Below, piece after piece: positions 7,185 through 14,989 of a DNA stretch of 18,524 nucleotides (position 1 is the first letter of the stretch; each line of letters starts with the position of its first letter). Source of the stretch: CAYNYI01 sp964401455. Its GTDB lineage: Bacteria; Fibrobacterota; OXYB2-FULL-49-7; CAYNYI01. The notes below the pieces were generated by a model. The model was not told the DNA's origin. It saw only the letters and a program-made list of their open reading frames with translations, and did not search any database. The position numbers and the translations under genes were made by a program. Location of the stretch: assembly GCA_964401455.1 (NCBI GenBank), contig CAYNYI010000064.1, positions 1 to 18,524 on the forward strand. The letters run 5' to 3'.

Positions 7185-8503
7185 TAAAAGCCCTCTTCAG
7201 CCGTCCTGGAAAGCGCGGCAAGACCGGCGCCGGCAAGATTGGGATTTTCGGCCCTCCTGAAAATATAATATCTTTTATCGTGCCCCAAAATAAGAGGCAT
7301 GTATTCCTTTATAGTATCCTGATAACCCGGAAGCCCAAAAAAGGTGGAGCCGTCAGGCATTATGCCAACCGGCTTATCCGGGTCTTTACCGTCGCCGGTT
7401 TTTTTGAGAACGGCGCACAGTTCGCACGCGATAAAAAAGGCGCTCCTTCTTATCATGCGGCGTATGATAAGAAGCACTCCCTCAATATCTTCCTTTGTTC
7501 CCTCGGCGAGAAGCATACCGGTAAAACCACCGAAGCCTTTTGACGGGTCGGCGAGAAATCTCGAAATTTCCTCTGTTTCAAGTATCGGAAATTCCCGAAG
7601 GCCTTTGGAAACAGTCTCGGAGAAAAGCCCTTTGTTATATGCTCCCGAAATCACCAGCGCCGTAAGCGCCCCGAGATACTTTCCGGATATCATTTTTTCA
7701 GCCCGGTGAAAACCTGGCGCATCGGAACCGGAGTCAAGCCCATCGTCATACGCTGTGTAAGGCAGAACACAGATATCGCCCGTCTCGCAGTTTACGGCCA
7801 TTTCTTTGTCACCGGCGGCGGCGGCTTCGTCCGGAGTCAGCTTTGAAAATTCAGACACTCTTTCAATATAGGCCATATTCGTTCCGGTGCCGACTATAAG
7901 CCCTATCCAGTTTGAGCAATTCTCATTCATAAATGCAGATTTGCCGCCGAGAAGGGCCGCGACCGTATCATTTATTACCGTCACCTGAAATTCTTCCGGA
8001 TTTCCGGGTGAAAGATATTTGCGAAGACTCTCCCCCACCATCGTTCCTTTAACTCTCGCCTTCCATTCTTTAATAACGAGAAGGACTTCAGCGTCTTTCT
8101 CGGGAGTAATACGTGAAGGATAAGAAAAACAAAACCCGATTTTATCTGATTTGCCGCTTACATGTTTAACCCGGGATGCCAGCTCGGAATAAAATTCATC
8201 AGCAGAAATAGGTTTTTCCAAACCGGGCATTGCGGATTTTTCGAGCTCATCAATAACCGGCTTCAAATCTTTATCGAAATACATGGTACCGATCCTTAGG
8301 TTTGAGCCTCCGGCATCGATTATTATGACAGGCTTTTCCGCTTCAGGAACTCCTCCGCCCACAAAAGATGGAAGCATTTTTAATGAAGACCCCTCCGGAG
8401 AAAGACCCTTTTTCATTTCAATAACGGCTTTTTCGCAAATTCCGGCGCCGAGTTCCGGACTGAGGGAAAAACCCTCACTGTCGAGAAATTTTTCTATTTT
8501 CAT
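7184..8503 (-). CDS. Hexokinase of the eukaryotic hexokinase type
   Basis: ATP-dependent phosphorylation of a hexose in the cytosol. The 439 residues carry the hexokinase-family rather than ROK or glucokinase motifs: IIDAGGSNLRIG at 61-72 (phosphate-1 loop), FSYPS at 126-130, KEWK at 145-148 (compare KGFK), VINDTVAALL at 176-185 with the catalytic Asp179, GLIVGTGTNMAYIE at 201-214 (phosphate-2), NCETGD at 238-243 (usually N-E-W-G; the Trp is changed), SGKYLGALTALVI at 273-285, and DGSTFFGLPGY at 384-394 near the adenosine site. Such enzymes occur in treponemes and Bacteroidota. The start at ATG 8503 has no visible Shine-Dalgarno box but lies after an AT-rich AATTAATTAATT run. First gene of a three-gene overlapping operon. 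The sugar (glucose, mannose, glucosamine) is not decided by sequence. Confidence 0.88.
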   Translation of the reverse strand: MKIEKFLDSEGFSLSPELGAGICEKAVIEMKKGLSPEGSSLKMLPSFVGGGVPEAEKPVIIIDAGGSNLRIGTMYFDKDLKPVIDELEKSAMPGLEKPISADEFYSELASRVKHVSGKSDKIGFCFSYPSRITPEKDAEVLLVIKEWKARVKGTMVGESLRKYLSPGNPEEFQVTVINDTVAALLGGKSAFMNENCSNWIGLIVGTGTNMAYIERVSEFSKLTPDEAAAAGDKEMAVNCETGDICVLPYTAYDDGLDSGSDAPGFHRAEKMISGKYLGALTALVISGAYNKGLFSETVSKGLREFPILETEEISRFLADPSKGFGGFTGMLLAEGTKEDIEGVLLIIRRMIRRSAFFIACELCAVLKKTGDGKDPDKPVGIMPDGSTFFGLPGYQDTIKEYMPLILGHDKRYYIFRRAENPNLAGAGLAALSRTAEEGF

Positions 8504-8520
8504 GATAAGAGAATTAATTA

Positions 8521-8572
8521 ATTAAACCGACAATTCGCAACAAAAAAGATACCGGAAAAGCCCTGTTTCCTT
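8521..8572. promoter_or_regulatory. Paired cis elements before the DUF4954 gene (copy 1)
   Basis: Two short elements, ATTAAACCGACAATT (8521-8535) and CCGGAAAA plus CCCTGTTTCCTT (8552-8559, 8561-8572), both recur on the far side of the DUF4954 gene, where their order is reversed. The second contains a GGAAA/TTTCC inverted repeat. They lie just before the -35 of the DUF4954 promoter and in the leader or promoter of the divergent hexokinase operon, so they could serve either gene. Confidence 0.4.
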
Positions 8573-8578
8573 TATATG

Positions 8579-8607
8579 TTGCCTGATTGGCCGAATAATC
8601 CTATATT
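8579..8607 (+). promoter_or_regulatory. Predicted sigma70-type promoter for the DUF4954 gene
   Basis: TTGCCT (8579-8584), exactly 17 bp, TATATT (8602-8607); predicted start near 8614. This leaves a ~35-base leader to the ATG at 8649, which has a GGGGAAG site, and only ~14 bases to the ATG at 8628, which has none. Confidence 0.55.
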
Positions 8608-8648
8608 TTCAGATAGTAACATACTGAATGAAACCCGGGGAAGAATAT

Positions 8649-10541
8649 ATGGATCTTATAAAAAAACTGAATGAAACGATAAAAACTTCCGAAGCCATAA
8701 AGGATTTCGGTGACTCAATGTCATCCTTTCCGAGGATTGAAGAGTACAGAAGCCTGTCAAGTGGAGAAATTGAGTATCTGAAAAAAAACGGAAACCGCGC
8801 TTCAAGAGAGAACTGGTCCAATATACTTGTGTCCTCTGATTTCATACCCGATAATATCGAAAACTGCAGATTTCGTAGAAACATATTCATTGGTAAATTA
8901 TCCGAAAAGCATAATATCGACGGTCTTTCCATAAGAGCAGGGCTTTATAACAGCACGATTTCCAATTCTTACATTGCCGATAACTGCCTTGTACGGGATG
9001 TCTCCGCACTGGTAAACGTTAATATGAACAGCGGGGTCCGCATCTCAAACTGCGGACATATATCTCATGACGCGGGTGCCTCTCTCGGAAACGGGACAGA
9101 AATACCGATTGTCATAGAAACGGGAGGCCGGGAAATACTCCTCTTTGCCGACATGACAATAGAAATTGCCGCAGAGCTTATAAAACGCCGTTCGGACAGG
9201 CAGAAACTGGATGAGTATACAAATATCATAAAGGACTACTGCTCGTATTTCCATTCCGAATTCGGCATTATAGGAAAAGACGCCGAAATAAAAAATACCA
9301 CAAGAATCAATAATTTCTTTATAGGTCAGAAAGCCCTAATCGACGGAGTCTCCAGAATAGAAAACAGCACTATTTTAAGCAACCCCGAAGAACAGACAAA
9401 AATAGGAGACCTCGCCATTATACAGAATTCCGTAATTCAATGGGGCTGTTCGGTCCTGACCGGCGCCCATGTTGAGAAAAGCGCGATGCTGGAGCACAGC
9501 GTCGCAGAAAGACAGGGCAAAATAATGTCATCTGTAATAGGCCCAAACTCATGTGTAGGTGAAGGAGAAGTTACATCCTCATTGATGGGGCCTTTTACCG
9601 GATTTCATCATCAAAGTATGCTTATAAGCACGTTCTGGCCGGCGGGCAGAGGAAATGTAAGCTCAGGAGCAAATATAGGCTCAAACCATACAACAAGAAA
9701 CCCGGATCAGGAACTTTTTGCGGGGGAGGGGATGTTCTTCGGTCTCGGCACAAATATCAAATTTCCTTCGGATTTTACAGACGCCCCCTATACAATAATT
9801 GCTGCGGGAGCCCATACCCTTCCTCAAAAAGTGATTTTTCCTTTCAGCCTTATAAGCCCTCATGACCGAGAAATGCCGGGTGTTTCTCCCGCTATAGACG
9901 AAATAAGACCCGGCTGGGTCCTTTCCGACAATCATTATATGTTAAAAAGAAACAATATAAAATTTAAAGAGCGAGACAAAGCACATCGCCACGACTATCA
10001 GACTGAAATTTTCAGGCCTGAAAATGTAGAGAAGATGAGAAAAGCACTGTATATGCTTCGTGAAACTTCAGGAAAAGACATTTATACGGAGCACGATATT
10101 CCGGGTATGGGAAAAAATTATATGTTTGAGAAATCAAGGCTTAAGGGCATTGAAAATTATGAGACCTACATAAAATATTCCGCCTGCCGGGGAATCTACA
10201 GAATACTAAGAAACATCCCCGAAAATGAAAGTTTGCCTATGTCTCCGGAAAAATTATCCGCAAATCCCGCAAACGTAACAGAATACTGGAAAGAGATACT
10301 GGATGAATTCAGCAAAGAAGCGGGAATAAAAGACATTTTGAAGGAACTTGTTAAAATAAATAAGATAACCATGGAGAACATCTTTTCTTCCAGGAAAAAA
10401 GACGAAATGCGCGGAGTAAGGATTATTCCCGATTATATCCCGGCTCACGGTAAAACAGAAGATTCTTACTTCATAAAAAATATCAGAGCTAAAATAGAAG
10501 AAGAGAACAAGTTCATAGAAGAACTCTGCTCAAGAATATAA
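8649..10541 (+). CDS. DUF4954 family protein, left-handed beta-helix (hexapeptide-repeat) fold
   Basis: Function unknown. The first two thirds carry many short imperfect repeats with a small or hydrophobic residue every six positions, such as STISNSYIADNCLVRD, KALIDGVSRIENSTIL and SSVIGPNSCVGEGEV, the pattern of left-handed beta-helices in acyl- and nucleotidyl-transferase-like proteins. FTGFHHQSMLISTFWPAGRGNVSSGANIGSNH resembles the most conserved block of DUF4954. The last ~200 residues, from about 430, are mainly helical and charged. No signal peptide or membrane segment. I place the start at the second ATG: it has a GGGGAAG site eight bases upstream, while the ATG at 8628 has none and would leave a very short leader. 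The product is 630 residues. The family is found in Bacteroidota and Spirochaetota. Its fold recalls GlmU and sugar-nucleotide acyltransferases, but no catalytic His can be named with confidence. Confidence 0.8.
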   Translation: MDLIKKLNETIKTSEAIKDFGDSMSSFPRIEEYRSLSSGEIEYLKKNGNRASRENWSNILVSSDFIPDNIENCRFRRNIFIGKLSEKHNIDGLSIRAGLYNSTISNSYIADNCLVRDVSALVNVNMNSGVRISNCGHISHDAGASLGNGTEIPIVIETGGREILLFADMTIEIAAELIKRRSDRQKLDEYTNIIKDYCSYFHSEFGIIGKDAEIKNTTRINNFFIGQKALIDGVSRIENSTILSNPEEQTKIGDLAIIQNSVIQWGCSVLTGAHVEKSAMLEHSVAERQGKIMSSVIGPNSCVGEGEVTSSLMGPFTGFHHQSMLISTFWPAGRGNVSSGANIGSNHTTRNPDQELFAGEGMFFGLGTNIKFPSDFTDAPYTIIAAGAHTLPQKVIFPFSLISPHDREMPGVSPAIDEIRPGWVLSDNHYMLKRNNIKFKERDKAHRHDYQTEIFRPENVEKMRKALYMLRETSGKDIYTEHDIPGMGKNYMFEKSRLKGIENYETYIKYSACRGIYRILRNIPENESLPMSPEKLSANPANVTEYWKEILDEFSKEAGIKDILKELVKINKITMENIFSSRKKDEMRGVRIIPDYIPAHGKTEDSYFIKNIRAKIEEENKFIEELCSRI

Positions 10542-10546
10542 AAACT

Positions 10547-10594
10547 CCGGAAAATAATTCCCTGTTTCCTTAAGAGAAAATTAAACCGAAAATT
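10547..10594. promoter_or_regulatory. Paired cis elements after the DUF4954 gene (copy 2)
   Basis: CCGGAAAA (10547-10554) plus CCCTGTTTCCTT (10560-10571), then ATTAAACCGAAAATT (10580-10594). The first element is identical in both parts to the copy at 8552-8572 apart from a 5- rather than 1-base gap; the second matches 14 of 15 bases of 8521-8535. They precede the 135-residue gene. Confidence 0.4.
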
Positions 10595-10666
10595 GAACCG
10601 GCCCTTATTTTCATCAATATGGGCATATTATTTGAGGGCATGCGAATTGCTTTCTAATAAAGTATT

Positions 10667-11074
10667 ATGAATATTTCGGCAATGAACAGCTACAGGTCTC
10701 AGCAGAGGCTTTTCTCAAACAATGCGGAAAAAACTGCCGAGAAAGAGAAAACCGGTAATCAGCAAGAAAACGCGCCTGTCCCCCGCGTATTGAAAAATGT
10801 CAAACCGGCGATAGCCGACAAATACATGAAACTTCGTATGGCTGTAGAATCCTGTTCAGATGAGGCGGGCAGAAATCTAAGAAACATTAGAGACAATATT
10901 ATTGTATCACTAACGGCATCCGGAACAGAAGGGGAAAAAGCGGCGGCGGCTGTTTCCGCAATTGAACCTGTAAGCAGAACGGGGCTTATAAATTTCCTCA
11001 ACGACATCGACCCTTATAAAATGGAAAGCGCCGATACCATAGAACTGATACCGGCGCTGAATCTTAAAGGGTAG
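10667..11074 (+). CDS. Hypothetical protein, 135 residues, unrecognised
   Basis: I recognise no family. The composition is soluble and helical: a polar, low-complexity N-terminus (residues ~8-38, rich in Gln, Asn, Glu and Lys), then a longer Ala/Glu/Arg-rich region from ~44 to 105 that should form helices, and a short C-terminal tail ending in IELIPALNLKG. No signal peptide, membrane segment or cysteine cluster (one Cys). Codon use resembles the neighbours and the frame is open from an in-frame TAATAA just upstream, so the start must be at or after 10667. No Shine-Dalgarno box precedes it. A weak TTGAGG-N17-TAATAA pair (10632-10660) would put the transcript start on the ATG itself, that is a leaderless mRNA. 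It follows the DUF4954 gene by 125 bp and ends eight bases from the convergent serA. Confidence 0.6.
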   Translation: MNISAMNSYRSQQRLFSNNAEKTAEKEKTGNQQENAPVPRVLKNVKPAIADKYMKLRMAVESCSDEAGRNLRNIRDNIIVSLTASGTEGEKAAAAVSAIEPVSRTGLINFLNDIDPYKMESADTIELIPALNLKG

Positions 11075-11082
11075 AAAATTTT

Positions 11083-12246
11083 TCAGATGAGTCTGACTTT
11101 AATAACGCCCTCTATTACAGAAAGCTTTTCTATCGGCTCTCCGGACACGTCGCCTTCTATATCAAGTATATTATAAGCAAAATCTCCCTTGCTTTTATTA
11201 AGCATCTCAATAATATTGATCCCGGAATCCGCCAGAACGCTGGTGATCTGGCCAACCATATTAGGGATATTTTTATTGATTATAGCAATGCGGCTGTCCC
11301 CGCAGCGGTCAAGAGTGCAGTTCGGAAAATTTACCGAATTAAGAATATTACCATTCTCCAGAAAATCCTTAAGCTGGTCGGCAGCCATTACGGAACAGTT
11401 TTCCTCCGACTCCGCGGTCGAAGCACCAAGGTGAGGAATACCGATGACATTTTCCACACCGATAAGCTCATCAGTAATAAAATCTGTAACATACTTGGAG
11501 ACTTTACCTTCTTTTAAAGCTGCGATCAGATCCTTATCGTTAACCAGACCGCCTCTGGCGAAGTTCATAATTTTAACTCCGTTTTTCATGAGAGCGAATT
11601 TATCGGAATTTAGAAAACCTTTTGTTTTGTCATTTACCGGCAGGTGAAGAGACAAATAATCGGAGGAACTTATAAGATCCTCAAGACCTCTTGCTTTTTT
11701 CACCTCACTGGAAAGACTCCAGGCCGCATCAACAGAAATAAAAGGGTCGTAGCCTTCAACTTCCATGCCGAGGGCTATAGCGGAATTAGCAACAAGCGAC
11801 CCTATAGCACCCAACCCTATAAGACCGAGCTTTTTACCCTTAATCTCGTTTCCGGCATAATTCTTCTTGTTTTTCTCGACAATTTTTGAAACCTCTTCTC
11901 CCTTGCCTTTAAGAGTATTCACATAACCGATGCCTTCTACTATACCCCGCGAGGCGAGAAGCATTCCGGCAAGAACAATTTCTTTGACGCCATTGGCATT
12001 GGCACCCGGAGTATTAAAAACAACGATCCCTTTCTCCGAACATTTATCAACCGGGATATTATTTACGCCCGCTCCGGCTCTGGCTATTGATTTCAGGCTC
12101 TCAGGGAATTCCATTTCATGAAGTTTGGCGCTTCTGACCATTATGGCGTCCGGGTTATTGATTTCCGAAGCTGTCTCATAATTATCGTGGGGAAGTTTAT
12201 CAAGGCCCGCCGAGGCAATCTTATTCAGGGTCTGAATTTTGAACAC
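11083..12246 (-). CDS. serA: D-3-phosphoglycerate dehydrogenase with C-terminal ACT domain
   Basis: Oxidises 3-phosphoglycerate to 3-phosphohydroxypyruvate with NAD+, the first step of serine synthesis, in the cytosol. I start it at GTG 12246 (product 387 residues, beginning FKIQTLNKIASAGL), because an AAAGGAG box sits five bases upstream. An ATG 15 bases earlier would make that box part of the coding sequence. From the GTG: substrate-binding MVRSAKLHE near 36, Rossmann GLIGLGAIGSLVA around 141-153, NFARGGLVN with catalytic Arg231, Glu260, and PHLGAST with His272. The last ~70 residues (317-387) form an ACT domain (IAIINKNIPNMVGQITSVL...), so serine feedback is possible. It resembles the short Bacteroidota-type SerA rather than the long forms with an extra domain. 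It is divergent from the AGCS symporter gene and convergent with the 135-residue gene. Another 2-hydroxyacid dehydrogenase is possible but less likely. Confidence 0.88.
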   Translation of the reverse strand: MFKIQTLNKIASAGLDKLPHDNYETASEINNPDAIMVRSAKLHEMEFPESLKSIARAGAGVNNIPVDKCSEKGIVVFNTPGANANGVKEIVLAGMLLASRGIVEGIGYVNTLKGKGEEVSKIVEKNKKNYAGNEIKGKKLGLIGLGAIGSLVANSAIALGMEVEGYDPFISVDAAWSLSSEVKKARGLEDLISSSDYLSLHLPVNDKTKGFLNSDKFALMKNGVKIMNFARGGLVNDKDLIAALKEGKVSKYVTDFITDELIGVENVIGIPHLGASTAESEENCSVMAADQLKDFLENGNILNSVNFPNCTLDRCGDSRIAIINKNIPNMVGQITSVLADSGINIIEMLNKSKGDFAYNILDIEGDVSGEPIEKLSVIEGVIKVRLI

Positions 12247-12289
12247 GTTTTCTCCTTTCATCCGTAATTTTTCTAAAAGATTCCTGATT

Positions 12290-12318
12290 AATATAATTTA
12301 TGTCTGGGTTTTAAACAA
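12290..12318 (-). promoter_or_regulatory. Predicted sigma70-type promoter for serA
   Basis: On the minus strand TTGTTT (12318-12313), 17 bp, TATATT (12295-12290); predicted start near 12283, giving a leader of about 37 bases to the GTG at 12246. This start would also transcribe the alternative ATG, so it does not alone decide between them. Confidence 0.5.
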
Positions 12319-12352
12319 CCGCAAAGAAGAAAGAAAAGACATCTTTATTAAA

Positions 12353-12370
12353 AGTTTGCATAAACAAACT
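12353..12370. promoter_or_regulatory. Inverted repeat in the serA/AGCS divergent region (possible operator)
   Basis: AGTTTG-CATAAA-CAAACT, perfect six-base arms. It overlaps TTGCAT (12356-12361), a possible -35 for the symporter gene with TATTTT at 12380-12385 (18-bp spacing). It lies about 35 bp upstream of the serA -35. No regulator gene is nearby. Confidence 0.35.
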
Positions 12371-12412
12371 ATGGCCGATTATTTTAAACTGAACGATTAA
12401 AAAGGAGTAAAA

Positions 12413-13777
12413 ATGGACATTTCTGCAATAATAGAAAAAATCAACGGCTTTATCTGGGGCCCCCCTCTTATGGTTCTACTTGTCGGAACGGGTATATACC
12501 TGACAGGAAGGTTCTTTTTCATACAGTTCAGGGGTTTCCACCATGCGGGGAATGTGCTCCGGGGAAAATATGACGACCCCAACGATCCGGGAGAGATTTC
12601 TCATTTCCAGGCGCTTTCAGCCGCTCTCAGCGCTACAATCGGAACAGGAAATATTGTAGGGGTGGCCGCCGCAATCGCAGCAGGAGGGCCGGGCGCGGTC
12701 TTCTGGATGTGGGTAACAGCACTTGTGGGTATGGCAACCAAGTTTACCTCCTGCACCCTGGCGGTACATTTCAGAAAAATAGATTCCGAGGGAGAAGCCC
12801 ACGGCGGCCCAATGCATTATATTGAGATGGGGATGGGTAAAAATTTCAGATGGCTTGCTGTGCTTTTCGCTTTTTTCACAGCTACAGCCAGTCTCGGCAT
12901 AGGTAACATGTTCCAGATAAACAATATAGCGGTAAATCTAAATGTGCTTACCGGAGGAAGCGGAGATAGTATCCCGTTTTCTTTCCGGTTTATATCCGGT
13001 GTTATAATCGCGGTACTCACCGGAATGGTAATTCTCGGAGGAATAAAAAGTATCGGGAGTTTTGCATCAAAAATTGTCCCGTTTATGAGTGTTTTTTATG
13101 TTTTCGGGGGACTCGTAATTCTGGCGCTTCATTTTACGGAAATCCCTTCCGCTTTCGGGAAGATTTTTTATTTCGCTTTCAATAAACCCGAAGCTCTTGC
13201 CGGAGGCCTTCTGGGAACGGTAATACGTTTCGGAGTGGCAAGAGGGCTTTTCTCCAATGAAGCCGGCCTCGGATCGGCGGCAATGGCGCACGGAGCCGCA
13301 AAAACAAAAGAACCCGTGCGGGAAGGGCTTGTCGCGATGCTCGGTCCCTTTATAGATACAATAGTTATTTGCTCAATTACGGCCCTTGTTATTATAATAA
13401 CAGGCGCCTATGAAATAGAGGGCATTAAAGACGGTGAGCTTACCGGCAAAGCCTTCAGCCTGGGGTTGGGTAACTCCTTCGGAGCCACACTTGTGGCCGC
13501 GGCAGTGGTCTTCTTTGCGTTTTCTACTATTATTTCCTGGTCATACTATGGGGACAGGGCCGCGGACTACCTTTTCGGCAAAAGAGCAGTTCTGCCTTAT
13601 CGTTTTATTTATCTGGCGTTCATAATAATAGGCGCGACAATAAAACTCGACACAGTCCTTACTTTCAGTGACGCCATGAACGGCCTCATGGCCGCTCCCA
13701 ACCTTATAGCGCTTATAGTATTGTCGCCAGTGGTAGGCGCCTTGATTAAGGAGTATTTTGGAAAATACCGGGAATAA
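12413..13777 (+). CDS. Alanine/glycine:sodium symporter (AGCS family)
   Basis: Inner-membrane transporter that takes up alanine or glycine with Na+. The 454 residues have about eleven hydrophobic segments. Family marks are ATIGTGNIVGVAAAIAAGGP at 74-93 running into GAVFWMWVTALVGMATK at 94-110 (the AGCS signature), GGPMHYIEMGMG at 131-142 and RGLFSNEAGLGSAAMAHGAA at 277-296. The ATG lies six bases after an AAGGAG box. It is divergent from serA across a 166-bp region with a candidate operator, and convergent with the OFA transporter gene (27-bp gap). Pairing with serA fits serine/glycine/alanine supply. It implies a sodium gradient at the membrane. Alanine versus glycine cannot be told. Confidence 0.93.
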   Translation: MDISAIIEKINGFIWGPPLMVLLVGTGIYLTGRFFFIQFRGFHHAGNVLRGKYDDPNDPGEISHFQALSAALSATIGTGNIVGVAAAIAAGGPGAVFWMWVTALVGMATKFTSCTLAVHFRKIDSEGEAHGGPMHYIEMGMGKNFRWLAVLFAFFTATASLGIGNMFQINNIAVNLNVLTGGSGDSIPFSFRFISGVIIAVLTGMVILGGIKSIGSFASKIVPFMSVFYVFGGLVILALHFTEIPSAFGKIFYFAFNKPEALAGGLLGTVIRFGVARGLFSNEAGLGSAAMAHGAAKTKEPVREGLVAMLGPFIDTIVICSITALVIIITGAYEIEGIKDGELTGKAFSLGLGNSFGATLVAAAVVFFAFSTIISWSYYGDRAADYLFGKRAVLPYRFIYLAFIIIGATIKLDTVLTFSDAMNGLMAAPNLIALIVLSPVVGALIKEYFGKYRE

Positions 13778-13804
13778 GTATTCTCGTTGCTTTTTGCTTT
13801 TAAA

Positions 13805-14959
13805 TCAGCTCGCCTTTTTCAGCAGTCTCTGCGCCGCGGCGCCGAGAATTACAACACCTCCGCCTACGATAATAGCACTGAAATAATTTCCGGAAAGGTC
13901 GTAAAGCCAGCCGCCGGCAGTCGGACCGACTATGCCTGAAAATCCATAAGCGAGAAAAATGAAAGGATAAACACTGGCCATATTCTCTGCTCCGAAATCA
14001 TTAACCGTCTGCGCCATATACACAACGAAGCAGGCCCCGAAACCGAAACCTGTCAGGAAGGCCGCTACCGGGAAGAGCCAGGCTGCGGGAAAAGGGAACA
14101 TAAGAATAAGGATAGAAAGGCTGAGGAAAATAAGCGAGGCCGTAATTGTTCTGTCGCCTATTTTGTCTGTCAGGGCCCCCCAGCCGAGCCTTCCAAGGCT
14201 GTTGCCGATCGCGAAACTCCCTACAGCGGCAGTAGCTAAAACTTTCGGAATTCCTCCGGACAAACCTATGGACTGTAGATTGCCTATAACAAGCAGACCG
14301 CCAAATGTCCCGGCCCAGATCCCGGTAACAAGGCGCCAGAAACGCCTGTCCGAAAACAAATTCTCAGGGCCTTTATGGGGGCCCGATGAATTTGCGGTTA
14401 ATCTGCCCGGATTTGAAAGAAAAAACGAGGCCCCGGCAATAACAAGACCATACCAAATACCGATAAACCGGAATACGTCAAGCACTGTTTTTCCGTCGGC
14501 AAAAAGACTGTCAGCAAGCGCCGAAAGCAGGACTGCGCCGCCGCCGAAACCGGCAACAGCAATTCCGCTGACCAATCCTTTTTTGTCCGGAAACCACTTT
14601 ATACAAGTCGCAATCGGACAAACATATCCGAAGCCGATTCCGGCCCCGGTTATACCCCCCCCGCCGAGCAGGAGCGGCAGGAAAGCCCCTCCTGAGAAAG
14701 AAGCGGTAATATATCCCGCCCCGAAGAGGAGTCCGCCGGTAAGAGCAACAGGAGCCGGACCATAGCGGTTCTGGAGTCTGCCGGCAAATATCATGGAAAC
14801 AGTAAAGACAGCTATTGTAATACCGAAAATAATCTGAGACTGCGCCTGGGTAAGCCCGTAAGAATCCGTAAGAGAGGGTACAAAAACACTCCATGCATAT
14901 ACACTGCCAAGCCCTATCTGAATGACTATGGACGCGGCCAGCACCATATATTTTCTCAT
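13805..14959 (-). CDS. MFS transporter, oxalate/formate antiporter (OFA) family
   Basis: Twelve-helix inner-membrane carrier of 384 residues, slightly shorter than usual. OFA marks are the N-terminal GLGSVYAWSVFVPSL at 16-30, FAGRLQNRYGPAP at 58-70 (MFS motif A region), the long glycine-rich helix to GFGYVCPIATCIKWFPDKKG at 109-128, GLVSGIAVAGFGGGA at 128-142, and a second-half GRLGWGALTDKIGDR. Members carry small carboxylates such as oxalate, formate, lactate or pyruvate, and many are uncharacterised. It lies 30 bp after sua5 with a strong GGAGG box eight bases before the ATG, so it is probably the last gene of the DUF4914 > sua5 > MFS operon. Given the LarA homologue in the window a hydroxyacid substrate is conceivable, but that is a guess. 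Confidence 0.85.
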   Translation of the reverse strand: MRKYMVLAASIVIQIGLGSVYAWSVFVPSLTDSYGLTQAQSQIIFGITIAVFTVSMIFAGRLQNRYGPAPVALTGGLLFGAGYITASFSGGAFLPLLLGGGGITGAGIGFGYVCPIATCIKWFPDKKGLVSGIAVAGFGGGAVLLSALADSLFADGKTVLDVFRFIGIWYGLVIAGASFFLSNPGRLTANSSGPHKGPENLFSDRRFWRLVTGIWAGTFGGLLVIGNLQSIGLSGGIPKVLATAAVGSFAIGNSLGRLGWGALTDKIGDRTITASLIFLSLSILILMFPFPAAWLFPVAAFLTGFGFGACFVVYMAQTVNDFGAENMASVYPFIFLAYGFSGIVGPTAGGWLYDLSGNYFSAIIVGGGVVILGAAAQRLLKKAS

Positions 14960-14989
14960 ACAGAAGTCCTCCTTAAAGTATGATACATT

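Noticed and set aside
8504..8620. Search for a minus-strand promoter of the hexokinase operon
   Set aside because: TATAAA- and TAATTA-like boxes are present but none pairs with a reasonable -35; no call made.
14163..14765. 200-residue Pro/Ser-rich frame antisense to the OFA transporter
   Set aside because: Typical mirror of a Gly/Ala/Leu-rich membrane protein; no ribosome site and no recognisable domain.
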